Positions 19,065 through 27,991 of a stretch of DNA of 64,000 nt are shown here, piece after piece; within the stretch, counting starts at the first letter, position 1, and every line of letters begins with the position of its first letter. Source of the DNA: Pseudomonas sp. SCB32 (GTDB lineage: Bacteria; Pseudomonadota; Gammaproteobacteria; Pseudomonadales; Pseudomonadaceae); NCBI RefSeq assembly GCF_009189165.1, contig NZ_CP045118.1:2170001-2234000 (forward strand). The letters run 5' to 3'. The notes below the pieces were generated by a model. That model worked only from the letters and a program-made list of their open reading frames with translations. It made no database searches and was not told where the DNA came from. The translations under genes and the position numbers were made by a program.

Positions 19065-19814
19065 ATGACCACCACCCTGCCTCTCAGTGGCAAAGTCGCC
19101 TTCGTTCAAGGCGGTTCCCGCGGCATCGGCGCCGCCATCGTGCAGCGCCTGGCCAATGAAGGTGCCGCCGTGGCCTTCACCTACGTAAGCTCGGCGCAGA
19201 AGGCCGAAGACCTTGCCGCCAGCATCGAGGCTATCGGTGGCCGCGCCATGGCGATCAAGGCCGACAGCGCCGACGCCGCTTCCGTGCAGGCCGCCATCGA
19301 CAGCGCCGCCCAGCGTTTCGGTCGCATCGATATCCTGGTGAACAACGCCGGCGTGCTGGCCATCGCCCCGTTGGAAGACTTCAGCCTGGACGACTTCGAC
19401 CGCACTGTCGCGGTGAACGTGCGCAGCGTCTTCGTCGCCACCCAGGCTGCGGCGCGGCACATGGGCGAGGGTGGCCGGGTCATCACCATCGGCAGCACCA
19501 ATGCCGAACGCATGCCCTTCGCCGGTGGCGGGGTCTACGCCATGAGCAAATCGGCCATCGTCGGCCTGACCAAGGGCCTGGCCCGCGACCTCGGCCCGCG
19601 CGGCATCACCGTCAACAATGTGCAGCCCGGCCCGGTGGATACCGACATGAACCCGGCAGACAGCGACTTCGCAGAATCCCTGATGGACCTGATGGCGGTC
19701 GGCCGTTATGGCCGCGCGGAAGAGATCGCCGCCTTCGTGGCCTACCTGTCCGGCCCGGAAGCCGGCTATATCACGGGCGCCAGCCTGACCATCGACGGCG
19801 GTTTCGGGGCTTGA
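19065..19814 (+). CDS. SDR family oxidoreductase (3-oxoacyl-ACP reductase-like)
   Basis: A 249-residue classical short-chain dehydrogenase. The nucleotide-binding motif is QGGSRGIG (usually TGxxxGIG, with Thr replaced by Gln), NNAG lies at 93-96, and the catalytic residues are S144, Y158 and K162 (YAMSK). The C-terminus TGASLTIDGGFGA is standard. The ATG at 19065 follows GGAGACACACC. The frame is open upstream into the LysR region but is not coding there. It is a probable target of the divergent LysR. Confidence 0.9.
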   Translation: MTTTLPLSGKVAFVQGGSRGIGAAIVQRLANEGAAVAFTYVSSAQKAEDLAASIEAIGGRAMAIKADSADAASVQAAIDSAAQRFGRIDILVNNAGVLAIAPLEDFSLDDFDRTVAVNVRSVFVATQAAARHMGEGGRVITIGSTNAERMPFAGGGVYAMSKSAIVGLTKGLARDLGPRGITVNNVQPGPVDTDMNPADSDFAESLMDLMAVGRYGRAEEIAAFVAYLSGPEAGYITGASLTIDGGFGA

Positions 19815-19888
19815 TTGGCGGCGCGTCGCAAGCCCTGCGTTGAACACTGGCCCGGAGCGCAAGCTGCCGGGCCGGTTTCATTCTCCAC

Positions 19889-20977
19889 TCAGTTGCGGTC
19901 ACGGCTCTGGATGTTCCAGTGCGGTGCCGTGGCGGCGAGCTTCTCCGAGAGCATCTCCACCTGTTCGTACAGGCGCAGCGTCAGCCAGTAGAAGCCCTGC
20001 TTCTCGAAGGAGTCGGTGAGGTTGAGCGGGCGCGCGGAGAGGTTATCCAGGCCCTGGCAGGCCTGCACCAGCTTGCTGGTGCGGCTGAATTTCAGGGCAT
20101 GGGCCGACTGCAGCAGCAGGCGGCCGATCAGTTGCCGATGGTTGTCCAGGCTCGACGGCACCGGTTCGATCTCGCCAGCCTGGGCGGCGAACTGGCGCGA
20201 GGCGATCAGCGATTCGAGGGTGCCCATCACCGCGCGATGAATGCGCTGGATGATCTCCAGGTCGCGCAACGGCATCCCGGTTTCCCGCGCCACCGGTCCC
20301 AGGTGGGCGCGCGAGGCCACCAGGCGGTGATCCAGCTCTTCCAGTTGGCGGGCGAAATGCTCCGGAGTGAAGTCGTGGTTGGACGATAGCTGCCCATACA
20401 TGCGCGCGCAGGCCCGCAGGTTGTCCGAGAGCAGGTAGCGCCAGACGTAGACCGCCCGCAGCGGGTAGATCTGCGAGAAGAGCAGGGCGACGGCGACGCC
20501 GATCAGCACGTTGGCCGAGCGCCAAAGCCCTTCGGTGAAGCCGGTTTCCCCGGGGCCCGCGACGATGCACAGGGTGATCCCCGCCAGCAATGCGACGTAG
20601 CCGGGGCGGCGGATGGCGAAGAACGCCGAGGCGGCGCCGAGTACCGACATCAGCAGGTAGGCCAGGAACTGGGAGCGGGCCTGGTCGTACACGGCGATCA
20701 CGCACAGGCCCAGCGCCGCGCCGACCAGGGTGCCGACTACCCGTTCATAGGACTTGCCGCGAATAGTGCCCTGGTGCACCAGACCGCCCATCACCACCAG
20801 TACCGTCACCGAGGCCCAGAGACCGTGGGGCAGGTTCAGCGCGCTGGTCAGCAGCATCGACGCCAGTAACGCCAGGCCGACCCGGATGCAGTGGATCCAG
20901 GCGGCGTAGCGGTAGCGGGTGTAGGGGTTGGCCAGGCGGCGGAAGGGCAGGCTGAGGATCGACGGGTGCTTCGCCAA
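19889..20977 (-). CDS. FUSC family inner-membrane protein
   Basis: A 362-residue protein whose N-terminal half has about six transmembrane segments arranged as in the fusaric-acid-resistance/aromatic acid exporter (FUSC/YccS) family, including GLWASVTVLVVMGG, GTIRGKSYERVVGTLVGAALG and YVALLAGITLCIV. The GKSYERVxGTxxG motif is a family hallmark. A cytosolic helical region fills residues 185-362. It has half the length of full pumps and no adaptor gene nearby. The transported compound is unknown. Confidence 0.82.
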   Translation of the reverse strand: MAKHPSILSLPFRRLANPYTRYRYAAWIHCIRVGLALLASMLLTSALNLPHGLWASVTVLVVMGGLVHQGTIRGKSYERVVGTLVGAALGLCVIAVYDQARSQFLAYLLMSVLGAASAFFAIRRPGYVALLAGITLCIVAGPGETGFTEGLWRSANVLIGVAVALLFSQIYPLRAVYVWRYLLSDNLRACARMYGQLSSNHDFTPEHFARQLEELDHRLVASRAHLGPVARETGMPLRDLEIIQRIHRAVMGTLESLIASRQFAAQAGEIEPVPSSLDNHRQLIGRLLLQSAHALKFSRTSKLVQACQGLDNLSARPLNLTDSFEKQGFYWLTLRLYEQVEMLSEKLAATAPHWNIQSRDRN

Positions 20978-21051
20978 GGGAAGCGGCTCCTGTGCGGCGT
21001 TGGCGATGCTGCAAGGTTAGCCGGTCCCGGCGGTCTCGGTACGGCGGCAGG

Positions 21052-22500
21052 TCAATGCGCGCCTGTCTCGTGATTGACGAAGTAGTAATCGCGTTGGCCG
21101 ACGCGGTAGTGCTGCACCACGTTCAGGGGCGCCTGCGGTACCGTCTCGCTTTCCAGCAGCGCGACCTGTTCGCCCGGCTGGCTGAGTTGCGCCATCAACT
21201 GCTCTGGAGTGTCCAGCGCCGGCAGGCGGCTGCGGCTGTAGAACACGGCGGCGCCGGCCAGGCGCTCGCTGGGCTGGAACAGCGTGACCTGCTTGCCGGC
21301 CATCTGCTGTTGGTGAATCGCCTCGGTCAGCGGCAGGAAGGATTCCTTTTCGTCGGCGCGCGGTTCGACCCACAGGGCGTAGCCCAGGTAGAGGCAGGAC
21401 ACCAGTCCCATCAGGGTGAACACCGTGGCGCGGGCTCGCCGTTCACCGTCGGCGTGGCGGTCACGCCAGCGTTGCAGCAGCTCGCTGCCGTACTCGGCGC
21501 AGATCACCGCCGCCGCTGGGGCGAGCGACATCAGGTAGACCATGCGCTTGCTCGAGGCGAACGTCAGCAGGGTGAATTGCGCCGCCAGCCAGAGGCAGAA
21601 GAACAGCAGGTGGCGCTCGCTCGCCAGGCGTTTGCGGAAATGCCAGAGGCCCAGGTAGAGCAGCAGGTTCCATGGCAGGAAGGCTTCGGGCAGGTGGGCC
21701 AGGTAGTAGTAGAAAGGCTCCATATGGCCGGCGTCGCTGAACGAGCCGCTGAAACGCCCGAAACTGTTGGTCCAGAGGATTTCCTGCAGGGCCGCGATGC
21801 CGCCGTCGCGGTACAGGAGCAGCAGCCAGATGCACAGCGGCACGAGGCCCAGCAGCGTCCACAGCGCCGGACGGATCCAGGCGGCGATGTCCAGGCGGCG
21901 CCGGGTGACGGTGTCCCAGAGCAGGCAGGTGAAGATCACCACGCCCGGCAGCGCCAGGCCCAGCACACCCTTGCTCAGGGTGGCGAGCGCGATGCCCAGG
22001 GCGAAGGCCAGCCAGTGGCCCGGCCTGCCCGGTGGCGTGAGCCAGGCCTGCATGAAGGACAGCAGCGCCAGTGTCACGCCCAGGGCGAGCAGGGCGTCTT
22101 CGCCGACCTGGCGGGCGTTGCCCCAGAAGCTCGCCATGGTCATCAGCATCAGGCCGGCGAGCAGCGCCGGCAGCGGTGGGCGCCCGACGCGCTTCAGCGT
22201 GCCGAAGAGCAGCAGGACGCAGAACAGCCCGGCGAACGCCGAGGCCAGGCGCGCGGCCAGCGCGGTCGGTCCGAACAGGCGCATGAAGGTGACATCGAGC
22301 CACAGGCTCAGCGGCGGTTTTTCCAGGAAGGGCATACCGTTCAGGCGTGGGGTCACCCAGTCATGATCGAGGTACATCTCCATCGCGATGCCTGCCACGC
22401 GCGGCTCGGTGGAACCTTGCAACTGGTGACCGCCCAGCGCGATGAAGAAAAGCAGGCCGCCCAGCACGAGCAGCAGGGCGAGGTGGCGATAGGAATGCAT
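21052..22500 (-). CDS. ArnT-like glycosyltransferase (family 39, PMT_2)
   Basis: A 482-residue multi-pass inner-membrane glycosyltransferase that uses polyprenyl-phosphate sugar donors. The first periplasmic loop carries STEPRVAGIAMEMYLDHDWVTP and NGMPFLEKPPLSLWL-type motifs that define ArnT/PMT_2 enzymes. About 11-12 transmembrane helices follow, plus a C-terminal periplasmic segment. The start MHSYRHLALLLVLGG at 22500 is preferred over an in-frame start 19 codons upstream because it opens directly with TM1. No other lipid A or glycan genes are adjacent, so the acceptor is unknown. Confidence 0.85.
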   Translation of the reverse strand: MHSYRHLALLLVLGGLLFFIALGGHQLQGSTEPRVAGIAMEMYLDHDWVTPRLNGMPFLEKPPLSLWLDVTFMRLFGPTALAARLASAFAGLFCVLLLFGTLKRVGRPPLPALLAGLMLMTMASFWGNARQVGEDALLALGVTLALLSFMQAWLTPPGRPGHWLAFALGIALATLSKGVLGLALPGVVIFTCLLWDTVTRRRLDIAAWIRPALWTLLGLVPLCIWLLLLYRDGGIAALQEILWTNSFGRFSGSFSDAGHMEPFYYYLAHLPEAFLPWNLLLYLGLWHFRKRLASERHLLFFCLWLAAQFTLLTFASSKRMVYLMSLAPAAAVICAEYGSELLQRWRDRHADGERRARATVFTLMGLVSCLYLGYALWVEPRADEKESFLPLTEAIHQQQMAGKQVTLFQPSERLAGAAVFYSRSRLPALDTPEQLMAQLSQPGEQVALLESETVPQAPLNVVQHYRVGQRDYYFVNHETGAH

Positions 22501-22617
22501 GGAGTATCCGGAGTCTTTGGGTATGGCCGCAGGATATAGGCGATGACGACTTAACACAGAATTAACCTACGGGGTGCTTCACTTCGATCTACAACCGGCA
22601 TGTTCCAGGGAACCACC

Positions 22618-23679
22618 ATGTCCACCCGCCCGCAAACTCCCACCGCTTCACCCTCATCGCGCAGAAGTCGTCGGCGCATCCTGTTGCTAGTCCTCGCTGC
22701 GTTGTTCGCGGTGGTGGGCGGCGTGGTGGGCTTCATGGTGATGGTTCCGCCGCCGCCTTACACCCCGTTGACCGGTCAGCCGACCTCGCAGGTCACCCTG
22801 CTGGCGCTGGGCGACCAGGGGACCGGCAATCTCCAGCAATGGCGCGTAGCGCGAGGCATGGAGCGTGTCGCCGAGCGCGAGGGCGGGCTGAACATGGTGC
22901 TGCTGCTGGGCGACAACTTCTACGGCCGTGGGCTGACCGGAATCAGCGATCCCACCTGGCAGCTGAAGTTCGAGCGCGTCTATCACGGCAGCTGGCTGAG
23001 CCGCGTGCCATTCTATGCGGTGCTGGGTAACCATGACTACCCGGAATCCGCCGCCGTCGAGCTGGACTACGGGCGCAAGGGCGCCGGCTCCGGCCGCTGG
23101 CAGATGCCTGACCCCTTCTATGCGCGCGATTTCGGTGATGTCGATGGGCGTCCGCTGCTGCGTGTGGTGTTCCTCGACACCTCCCAGGACGCTGCCAGCC
23201 GCCAGCGCCAGGCGGACTTCATGCAAGCGGCCTTTGCCAAGAGCGGCCCCGCGCCGGTGTGGAAGATGGTGGTGGCCCACCATGCGATCCGCAGCGGCGG
23301 CGGCAAGCATGGCGAAGACCCGGAGTTGCTGGCGCAGCTGCTGCCGGCCATGCAGCGCAGCGGGGTGGACATCTATCTGTCGGGACATGAGCACAATCAG
23401 CAGGTGCTGGTGCGCCCCGGTGAGCCCGCCTGGCTGATCTCCGGCGGCGGCGGGCAGTCCATTGACGGCTTCAAGCCCCAGGCGGCGACCGACGACACCC
23501 CGTTCGCCGTGGCGCGCCCAGGCTTCGCACGGCTGGCCTTCACGCCGGAGCGACTGCAACTGGCCTACTACGATGCGGACGGCAGCCAGGAGCAGCGCTT
23601 CCTCTGGGCGCGGGCCTGCCCGTGGATGGCGCAGGGTTGTCTGCACCGGGATGATGCCTCCCAGATAGCGACGAACTGA
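22618..23679 (+). CDS. Metallophosphoesterase, purple-acid-phosphatase-like, membrane-anchored
   Basis: 353 residues. A basic N-terminus and one transmembrane segment (LLLVLAALFAVVGGVVGFMVM) place the catalytic domain in the periplasm. Metal-binding motifs appear in order: GDQGTG, GDNFYGRG, GNHDYPE, VAHHAIRS and SGHEHNQQ, as in tartrate-resistant acid phosphatases (two-metal centre). The ATG at 22618 is preceded by AGGGA. An ATG at 22600 is possible. It is divergent from the glycosyltransferase gene. The substrate is unknown. Confidence 0.87.
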   Translation: MSTRPQTPTASPSSRRSRRRILLLVLAALFAVVGGVVGFMVMVPPPPYTPLTGQPTSQVTLLALGDQGTGNLQQWRVARGMERVAEREGGLNMVLLLGDNFYGRGLTGISDPTWQLKFERVYHGSWLSRVPFYAVLGNHDYPESAAVELDYGRKGAGSGRWQMPDPFYARDFGDVDGRPLLRVVFLDTSQDAASRQRQADFMQAAFAKSGPAPVWKMVVAHHAIRSGGGKHGEDPELLAQLLPAMQRSGVDIYLSGHEHNQQVLVRPGEPAWLISGGGGQSIDGFKPQAATDDTPFAVARPGFARLAFTPERLQLAYYDADGSQEQRFLWARACPWMAQGCLHRDDASQIATN

Positions 23680-23765
23680 CATCAGCGCCACTGTTGTGCC
23701 ATTACCGTTTTCGCTAAAATCCGGGGCTTTTGCGCGCTCTTTTCCTGCGCGCCTAGAGAGTCCCC

Positions 23766-25829
23766 ATGTTGATTGGCAGTTACGATCCCTCCCTGGTCCT
23801 GATATCGCTTTGCGTGGCGGTCCTGGCGTCCTACACCGCCCTTGATCTTGCTGGCCGGATCGTAACCGCCAAGGGCTGGTCGGCGCTGCTGTGGATCGGT
23901 GGCGGCGGGGTGGCGATGGGCATTGGCATCTGGTCGATGCACTTCATCGGCATGCTCGCGTTCCGTCTGCCCATCGCCCTGGGCTACGACCTGCGGCTCA
24001 CGCTGCTGTCGCTGGTGATCGCCATTCTCAGTTCCGGGTTTGCCCTGGCGCTGGTCAGCCAGGAGCGCATGCCGCGCTGGCAGCTGGTGCTCGGCGCCCT
24101 GTTGATGGGCGCCGGAATCAGCGGCATGCATTACCTGGGGATGTACGCGATGCTCATGCAGCCGGGCATCGACTACGACCCACTCTTGTTGGGCCTGTCG
24201 TTGCTGATCGCCGTGCTCGCCTCGGGAGCGGCGCTGCACATTGCCTTCCGTCTTCGCCGCAACACACCCTATGTGCGCCTGGTACGGGCCGGTGCCGCGC
24301 TGGTGATGGGCGTGGCGATCGTTGGCATGCACTACACCGGCATGGCTGCGGCGCGTTTCCCCGACGGCAGTTTCTGTGGCGCGGCGCCCAGCGGCCTGGG
24401 CAGTGACTGGATGGCGGTGCTGATCATCGTCGTCACCCTGGCGGTGATCGGTATCGCCCTGCTGACCTCGGTGCTGGATGCGCGCCTGGAGTCGCGCACC
24501 GCGCTGCTCAGCTCGTCGTTGGCGCGGGCCAACCAGGAACTCACCCAGCTGGCCCTGCACGACAACCTGACGCGCCTGCCCAACCGCGTGCTGCTGGAAG
24601 ACCGCATCGAGCGGATGATCGGCAAGGTGCAGCGCAGCGGCGGGCATTTCGCGCTGATGTTCCTCGACCTGGATGGTTTCAAGCCGGTCAACGACGCCTT
24701 CGGCCACCATGTCGGCGACCAACTGCTCAAGGATGTCGCCCGTCGCCTGCGCGACAACCTGCGCAGCGAGGACACGGTGGCGCGTATCGGCGGCGACGAG
24801 TTCGTCCTGCTGGTGGAACTGGCCGAGCCGGAAGACGCCATGACCGTCGCCAGCCAGCAGGTCAGTCTGCTGGCGCAGCCGTTCCAGGTGTCTGGCCAGG
24901 AACTGCGAATCGCCGCCAGCATCGGCATCGCGCTCTATCCCGGCGATGGCGCCAGCCGGCAGGAGCTGCTGCGAAATGCCGACGCCGCGATGTACCACGC
25001 CAAGGGCAATGGCAAGAACGGCTACAGCTACTTCGAGCAGTCGATGAACACCAACGCGCGCAATCATCTGCAGTTGCTGCACGACCTGCATGCGGCCCTG
25101 GAGCGGCGCGAATTCGTCCTGCACTACCAGCCCAAGTTCGCCGCCAGTGGCGAGCCGATCGGCGCCGAAGCCTTGCTGCGCTGGCAGCATCCGCAGCGTG
25201 GCCTGGTGATGCCCGATACCTTCATCGCCCTGGCCGAGCGCACCGGGATGATCATTCCCATCGGCGACTGGGTGCTGGACGAAGCCTGCCGGCAGATGAG
25301 CCTGTGGTATGGGCAGGGTTATCGTGACTGGCGCGTGGCGGTGAACCTCTCGGCGCTGCAGTTCTGTCACGCCGGGCTGGTGGATTCGGTGGCCGGGGCG
25401 CTGCGGCGCCACCAACTGCCGCCCAACCGACTGACCCTGGAAATCACCGAGACCACGGCAATGCGCGATGCCGACGCGAGCCTGGCTATCCTCGGCCGGC
25501 TGGCGGAGATGGGCGTGGACCTGTCCATCGATGATTTCGGCACCGGCTATTCCAGCCTGCTGTACCTCAAGCGCCTGCCGGCCAATGAGTTGAAGATCGA
25601 CGGTGGCTTCGTCCGTGAACTGGAGCAGGACAGCGATGATGCGGCCATCGTCTCGGCCATCGTCGCCCTGGGCCAGGCCCTGGAGCTGCGGATCGTCGCC
25701 GAAGGGGTTGAAACCCCACGCCAGCAGGACTTCCTCACCCGCCTGGGCTGCGATTCGCTGCAGGGGTTCCTGTTCGGCAAGCCGGTGCCCGCCGAACAGT
25801 TCATCGATCACCTCAGCGTGACGGCGTGA
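23766..25829 (+). CDS. mucR: MHYT-GGDEF-EAL c-di-GMP enzyme MucR
   Basis: A 687-residue inner-membrane cyclic-di-GMP enzyme. The MHYT sensor occupies residues 1-240 with about seven transmembrane helices and three metal-binding motifs: MHFIGM (58-63), MHYLGM (121-126) and MHYTGM (188-193). The GGDEF domain has an intact active site (342-346) and an intact inhibitory RxxD site (RSED, 333-336). The EAL domain has GAEALLRW and DDFGTGYSSL. Length and layout match P. aeruginosa MucR, which links c-di-GMP to alginate. The related NbdA has a degenerate GGDEF. The symbol rests on recall. The stop overlaps the convergent LysR end by 17 bp. Confidence 0.85.
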   Translation: MLIGSYDPSLVLISLCVAVLASYTALDLAGRIVTAKGWSALLWIGGGGVAMGIGIWSMHFIGMLAFRLPIALGYDLRLTLLSLVIAILSSGFALALVSQERMPRWQLVLGALLMGAGISGMHYLGMYAMLMQPGIDYDPLLLGLSLLIAVLASGAALHIAFRLRRNTPYVRLVRAGAALVMGVAIVGMHYTGMAAARFPDGSFCGAAPSGLGSDWMAVLIIVVTLAVIGIALLTSVLDARLESRTALLSSSLARANQELTQLALHDNLTRLPNRVLLEDRIERMIGKVQRSGGHFALMFLDLDGFKPVNDAFGHHVGDQLLKDVARRLRDNLRSEDTVARIGGDEFVLLVELAEPEDAMTVASQQVSLLAQPFQVSGQELRIAASIGIALYPGDGASRQELLRNADAAMYHAKGNGKNGYSYFEQSMNTNARNHLQLLHDLHAALERREFVLHYQPKFAASGEPIGAEALLRWQHPQRGLVMPDTFIALAERTGMIIPIGDWVLDEACRQMSLWYGQGYRDWRVAVNLSALQFCHAGLVDSVAGALRRHQLPPNRLTLEITETTAMRDADASLAILGRLAEMGVDLSIDDFGTGYSSLLYLKRLPANELKIDGGFVRELEQDSDDAAIVSAIVALGQALELRIVAEGVETPRQQDFLTRLGCDSLQGFLFGKPVPAEQFIDHLSVTA

Positions 25830-26679
25830 CCTCGGCCAGCTGTGCACACACGCCGCGCAGCTGTTCGTACAGGCTGCGGCCTGCACTGCCCAGTTCGGGG
25901 CGGGCGTAAAGCGCCAGCTCCAACCCGTCGATCGGGGCAAAGCCCTGCGCGGCGTCCAGCAGGCGATGCCCGGCGTGGCGGCCACGCAATGGAAGCAGGC
26001 TGACGCCCATCCCCGCGGCTACCGCCGCCGACAGACTGGCCAGGCTGCCGCTGCTATAGCTGATGCGCCAGCGCCGACCGCTGGCCTCCAGGGCGTGAAT
26101 CATCTCCTGGCGGTACAGCGCGCCGAGCGGGAACACCACCAGCGGCAGGGGATCGCGGGCGGCGGCGGGGTTGTCGGCGCTGTCCAGCCAGGCCAGTGGC
26201 TCCGGCCAATGCGCCAGGCAGTCGCTGTCGGCACCCCATTGCTTGACCAGTGCCAGGTCCAGTTCGCCGCTGCGGTACTGGCGCAACAGTTCCTGGCTGA
26301 GACCGCTGGAGACTTCCAGGCGCAAGCGCGGCCGCTCCACGCTGAAGGCCGCCAGCAGCGGCATCATGCGCTCGCCGGCGAAGTCCTCGGGCATCCCCAG
26401 GCGCAGCACGCCTTCGCTGTGCTCGCTGCTGAGCGCCTCGCGGGCCTCGCCGCCCAGCTGGAGAATCCGCCGGGCATAGCCGAGCAGGCGTTCGCCCTGT
26501 TCCGTGGGCAGCACCTGGCGCTGGCTGCGATCCAGCAGGCGACAGTCCAGGCTCTGTTCCAGCCGCAGGATCTGCTGGCTGACGGTGGATTGGGTCAGGT
26601 GCAGCAGCTCGGCGGCGCGGGTGAAGTTGCCGGCATCCACCACCATCACGAAGCTGCGCAGGAGGTTGGGGTCTAGCAT
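25813..26679 (-). CDS. LysR-family transcriptional regulator
   Basis: A 288-residue LysR protein. The HTH (NFTRAAELLHLTQSTVSQQILRLE) is canonical. The start MLDPNLLRSF at 26679 has GGGAAA five bases upstream. A GTG at 26691 would add four residues. It is divergent from the ankyrin-deaminase-MFS unit at 26870, whose genes it probably regulates (inference from layout). The 3' end overlaps mucR tail to tail. Confidence 0.88.
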   Translation of the reverse strand: MLDPNLLRSFVMVVDAGNFTRAAELLHLTQSTVSQQILRLEQSLDCRLLDRSQRQVLPTEQGERLLGYARRILQLGGEAREALSSEHSEGVLRLGMPEDFAGERMMPLLAAFSVERPRLRLEVSSGLSQELLRQYRSGELDLALVKQWGADSDCLAHWPEPLAWLDSADNPAAARDPLPLVVFPLGALYRQEMIHALEASGRRWRISYSSGSLASLSAAVAAGMGVSLLPLRGRHAGHRLLDAAQGFAPIDGLELALYARPELGSAGRSLYEQLRGVCAQLAEVTPSR

Positions 26680-26869
26680 TTTGTTTCCCACTGAATGGCA
26701 TGTTTCTATTTAATTTCAACATAGAATGCCCCTTCGTCATACTAGCGCCATTCTTTTCGAGGCTGTTGCCGCTTCGCCGCGCCTGCCACGGGCCGCGCTT
26801 CGTCTGGCGACGCGACAGGTGTCGTCACCCCGACAGCCTCTGGGCACGACCGCCGACAGAGGAGCGCCA

Positions 26870-27505
26870 ATGGACACGCCGACCATCCAGACCGAGGACG
26901 TGCACAGCCGCGCGGCGGTAGAGGCCTTGCTGGGCGCCGCCAGCGCCGGGCGCGAAGAGGACGTGGCGGCGCTGCTCAAGCGCGGCGTGCCGGTGGATGC
27001 CACCGACGGCCAGGGCAACACGGCGCTGCTCCTGGCCACCGCCAGGGACCGCGTCGGCGTCGCCCGCCTGCTGATCGCCGCCGGTGCCGACGTCAATCGA
27101 CAGAACCGCATTCACGACAGCGCCTACCTGCTGGCCGGGGCAGCGGGGCGCCTGGAAATCCTCAAGCTCACCCTGGCCAACGGCGCCGACCTGCGCAGCA
27201 CCAACCGCTACGGCGGCACCGCGCTGATCCCGGCCTGCGAGCGCGGCCACGTGGAGGTGGTGGACACCCTGCTGCGCGCGGGTGTCGATCCGGACCACGT
27301 CAACAAGCTCGGCTGGACCGGGCTGCTCGAAGCCATCCTGCTCAGCGATGGCGGCCCGCGCCACCAGGCCATCGTGCAACGACTGATCAACGCCGGGGCG
27401 AACCTGAACCTGGCCGACAACGACGGCATCACGCCGCTGCAACACGCCCGCCAGCGCAACCAGACCAGCATCGCCAGGATGCTGGAAGCCGCCGGCGCGC
27501 ATTGA
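26870..27505 (+). CDS. Ankyrin repeat protein
   Basis: A 211-residue protein with about five ankyrin repeats: DGQGNTALLLATARDRVGVARLLIAAGAD, then repeats beginning RIHDSAYLLAG, NRYGGTALIPACERGHVEV, NKLGWTGLLEAI and DNDGITPLQHARQRN. No signal peptide is seen, so it is cytosolic. An upstream in-frame ATG at 26726 exists, but the ATG at 26870 has GAGGAGCGCCA before it. It is the first gene of a likely operon with a deaminase (30-bp gap) and an MFS transporter. Ankyrin proteins mediate protein contacts. The partner is unknown. Confidence 0.88.
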   Translation: MDTPTIQTEDVHSRAAVEALLGAASAGREEDVAALLKRGVPVDATDGQGNTALLLATARDRVGVARLLIAAGADVNRQNRIHDSAYLLAGAAGRLEILKLTLANGADLRSTNRYGGTALIPACERGHVEVVDTLLRAGVDPDHVNKLGWTGLLEAILLSDGGPRHQAIVQRLINAGANLNLADNDGITPLQHARQRNQTSIARMLEAAGAH

Positions 27506-27535
27506 GCCCATGCCGAATCATTGAAGAGAGCTGCC

Positions 27536-27991
27536 ATGCAACACGAAAACTTCATGCGCGAGGCCCTGCAACTGGCCCGCGACAATATCGAGGCCGGCGG
27601 CCGCCCGTTCGGCGCCGTGCTGGTCAAGGACGGGCAGGTGATCGCCCGTGCCGCCAACTCCATTCACCTGGACTGTGACCCCACCGCTCACGCCGAGCTG
27701 TTGACCATCCGGCAGGCCTCCGCCGCGCTCGGTACGCCGCGCCTGGATGGCTGCGTGATCTACGCCAGCGGCCACCCGTGCCCGATGTGCCTGGCGGCCA
27801 TGCACCTGTGCGGCGTCGAAGCGGCGTACTTCGCCTATTCGAACGACGAGGGCGAGCCGTTCGGCCTGTCCACCGCCAAGGTCTACCAGCAGATGACCCT
27901 GCCGCCGCAGCAACAGGCGCTGCCGCTGCGGCCCTTGCGCCCGGTCGGGGAAGAGGGGCTCTACGCGCGCTGGCAGGCGCACGGCAAATGA
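27536..27991 (+). CDS. Nucleoside/guanine deaminase family protein
   Basis: A 151-residue zinc-dependent cytidine/deoxycytidylate deaminase-fold enzyme of the guanine deaminase/TadA-like group. Zinc ligands are H52 with proton-shuttle E54 (HAE) and the pair C82/C85 (PCPMC). The substrate is probably a purine or pterin-like base, but residues do not settle this. The ATG at 27536 follows GAAGAGAG. The stop overlaps the MFS start (ATGA), so import or export and deamination of the same compound is plausible. Confidence 0.88.
   Translation: MQHENFMREALQLARDNIEAGGRPFGAVLVKDGQVIARAANSIHLDCDPTAHAELLTIRQASAALGTPRLDGCVIYASGHPCPMCLAAMHLCGVEAAYFAYSNDEGEPFGLSTAKVYQQMTLPPQQQALPLRPLRPVGEEGLYARWQAHGK

Noticed and set aside
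17975..19159. A 394-codon plus-strand frame over the LysR gene
   Set aside because: Shadow of the LysR gene at 18023-18946, which has a clear HTH.
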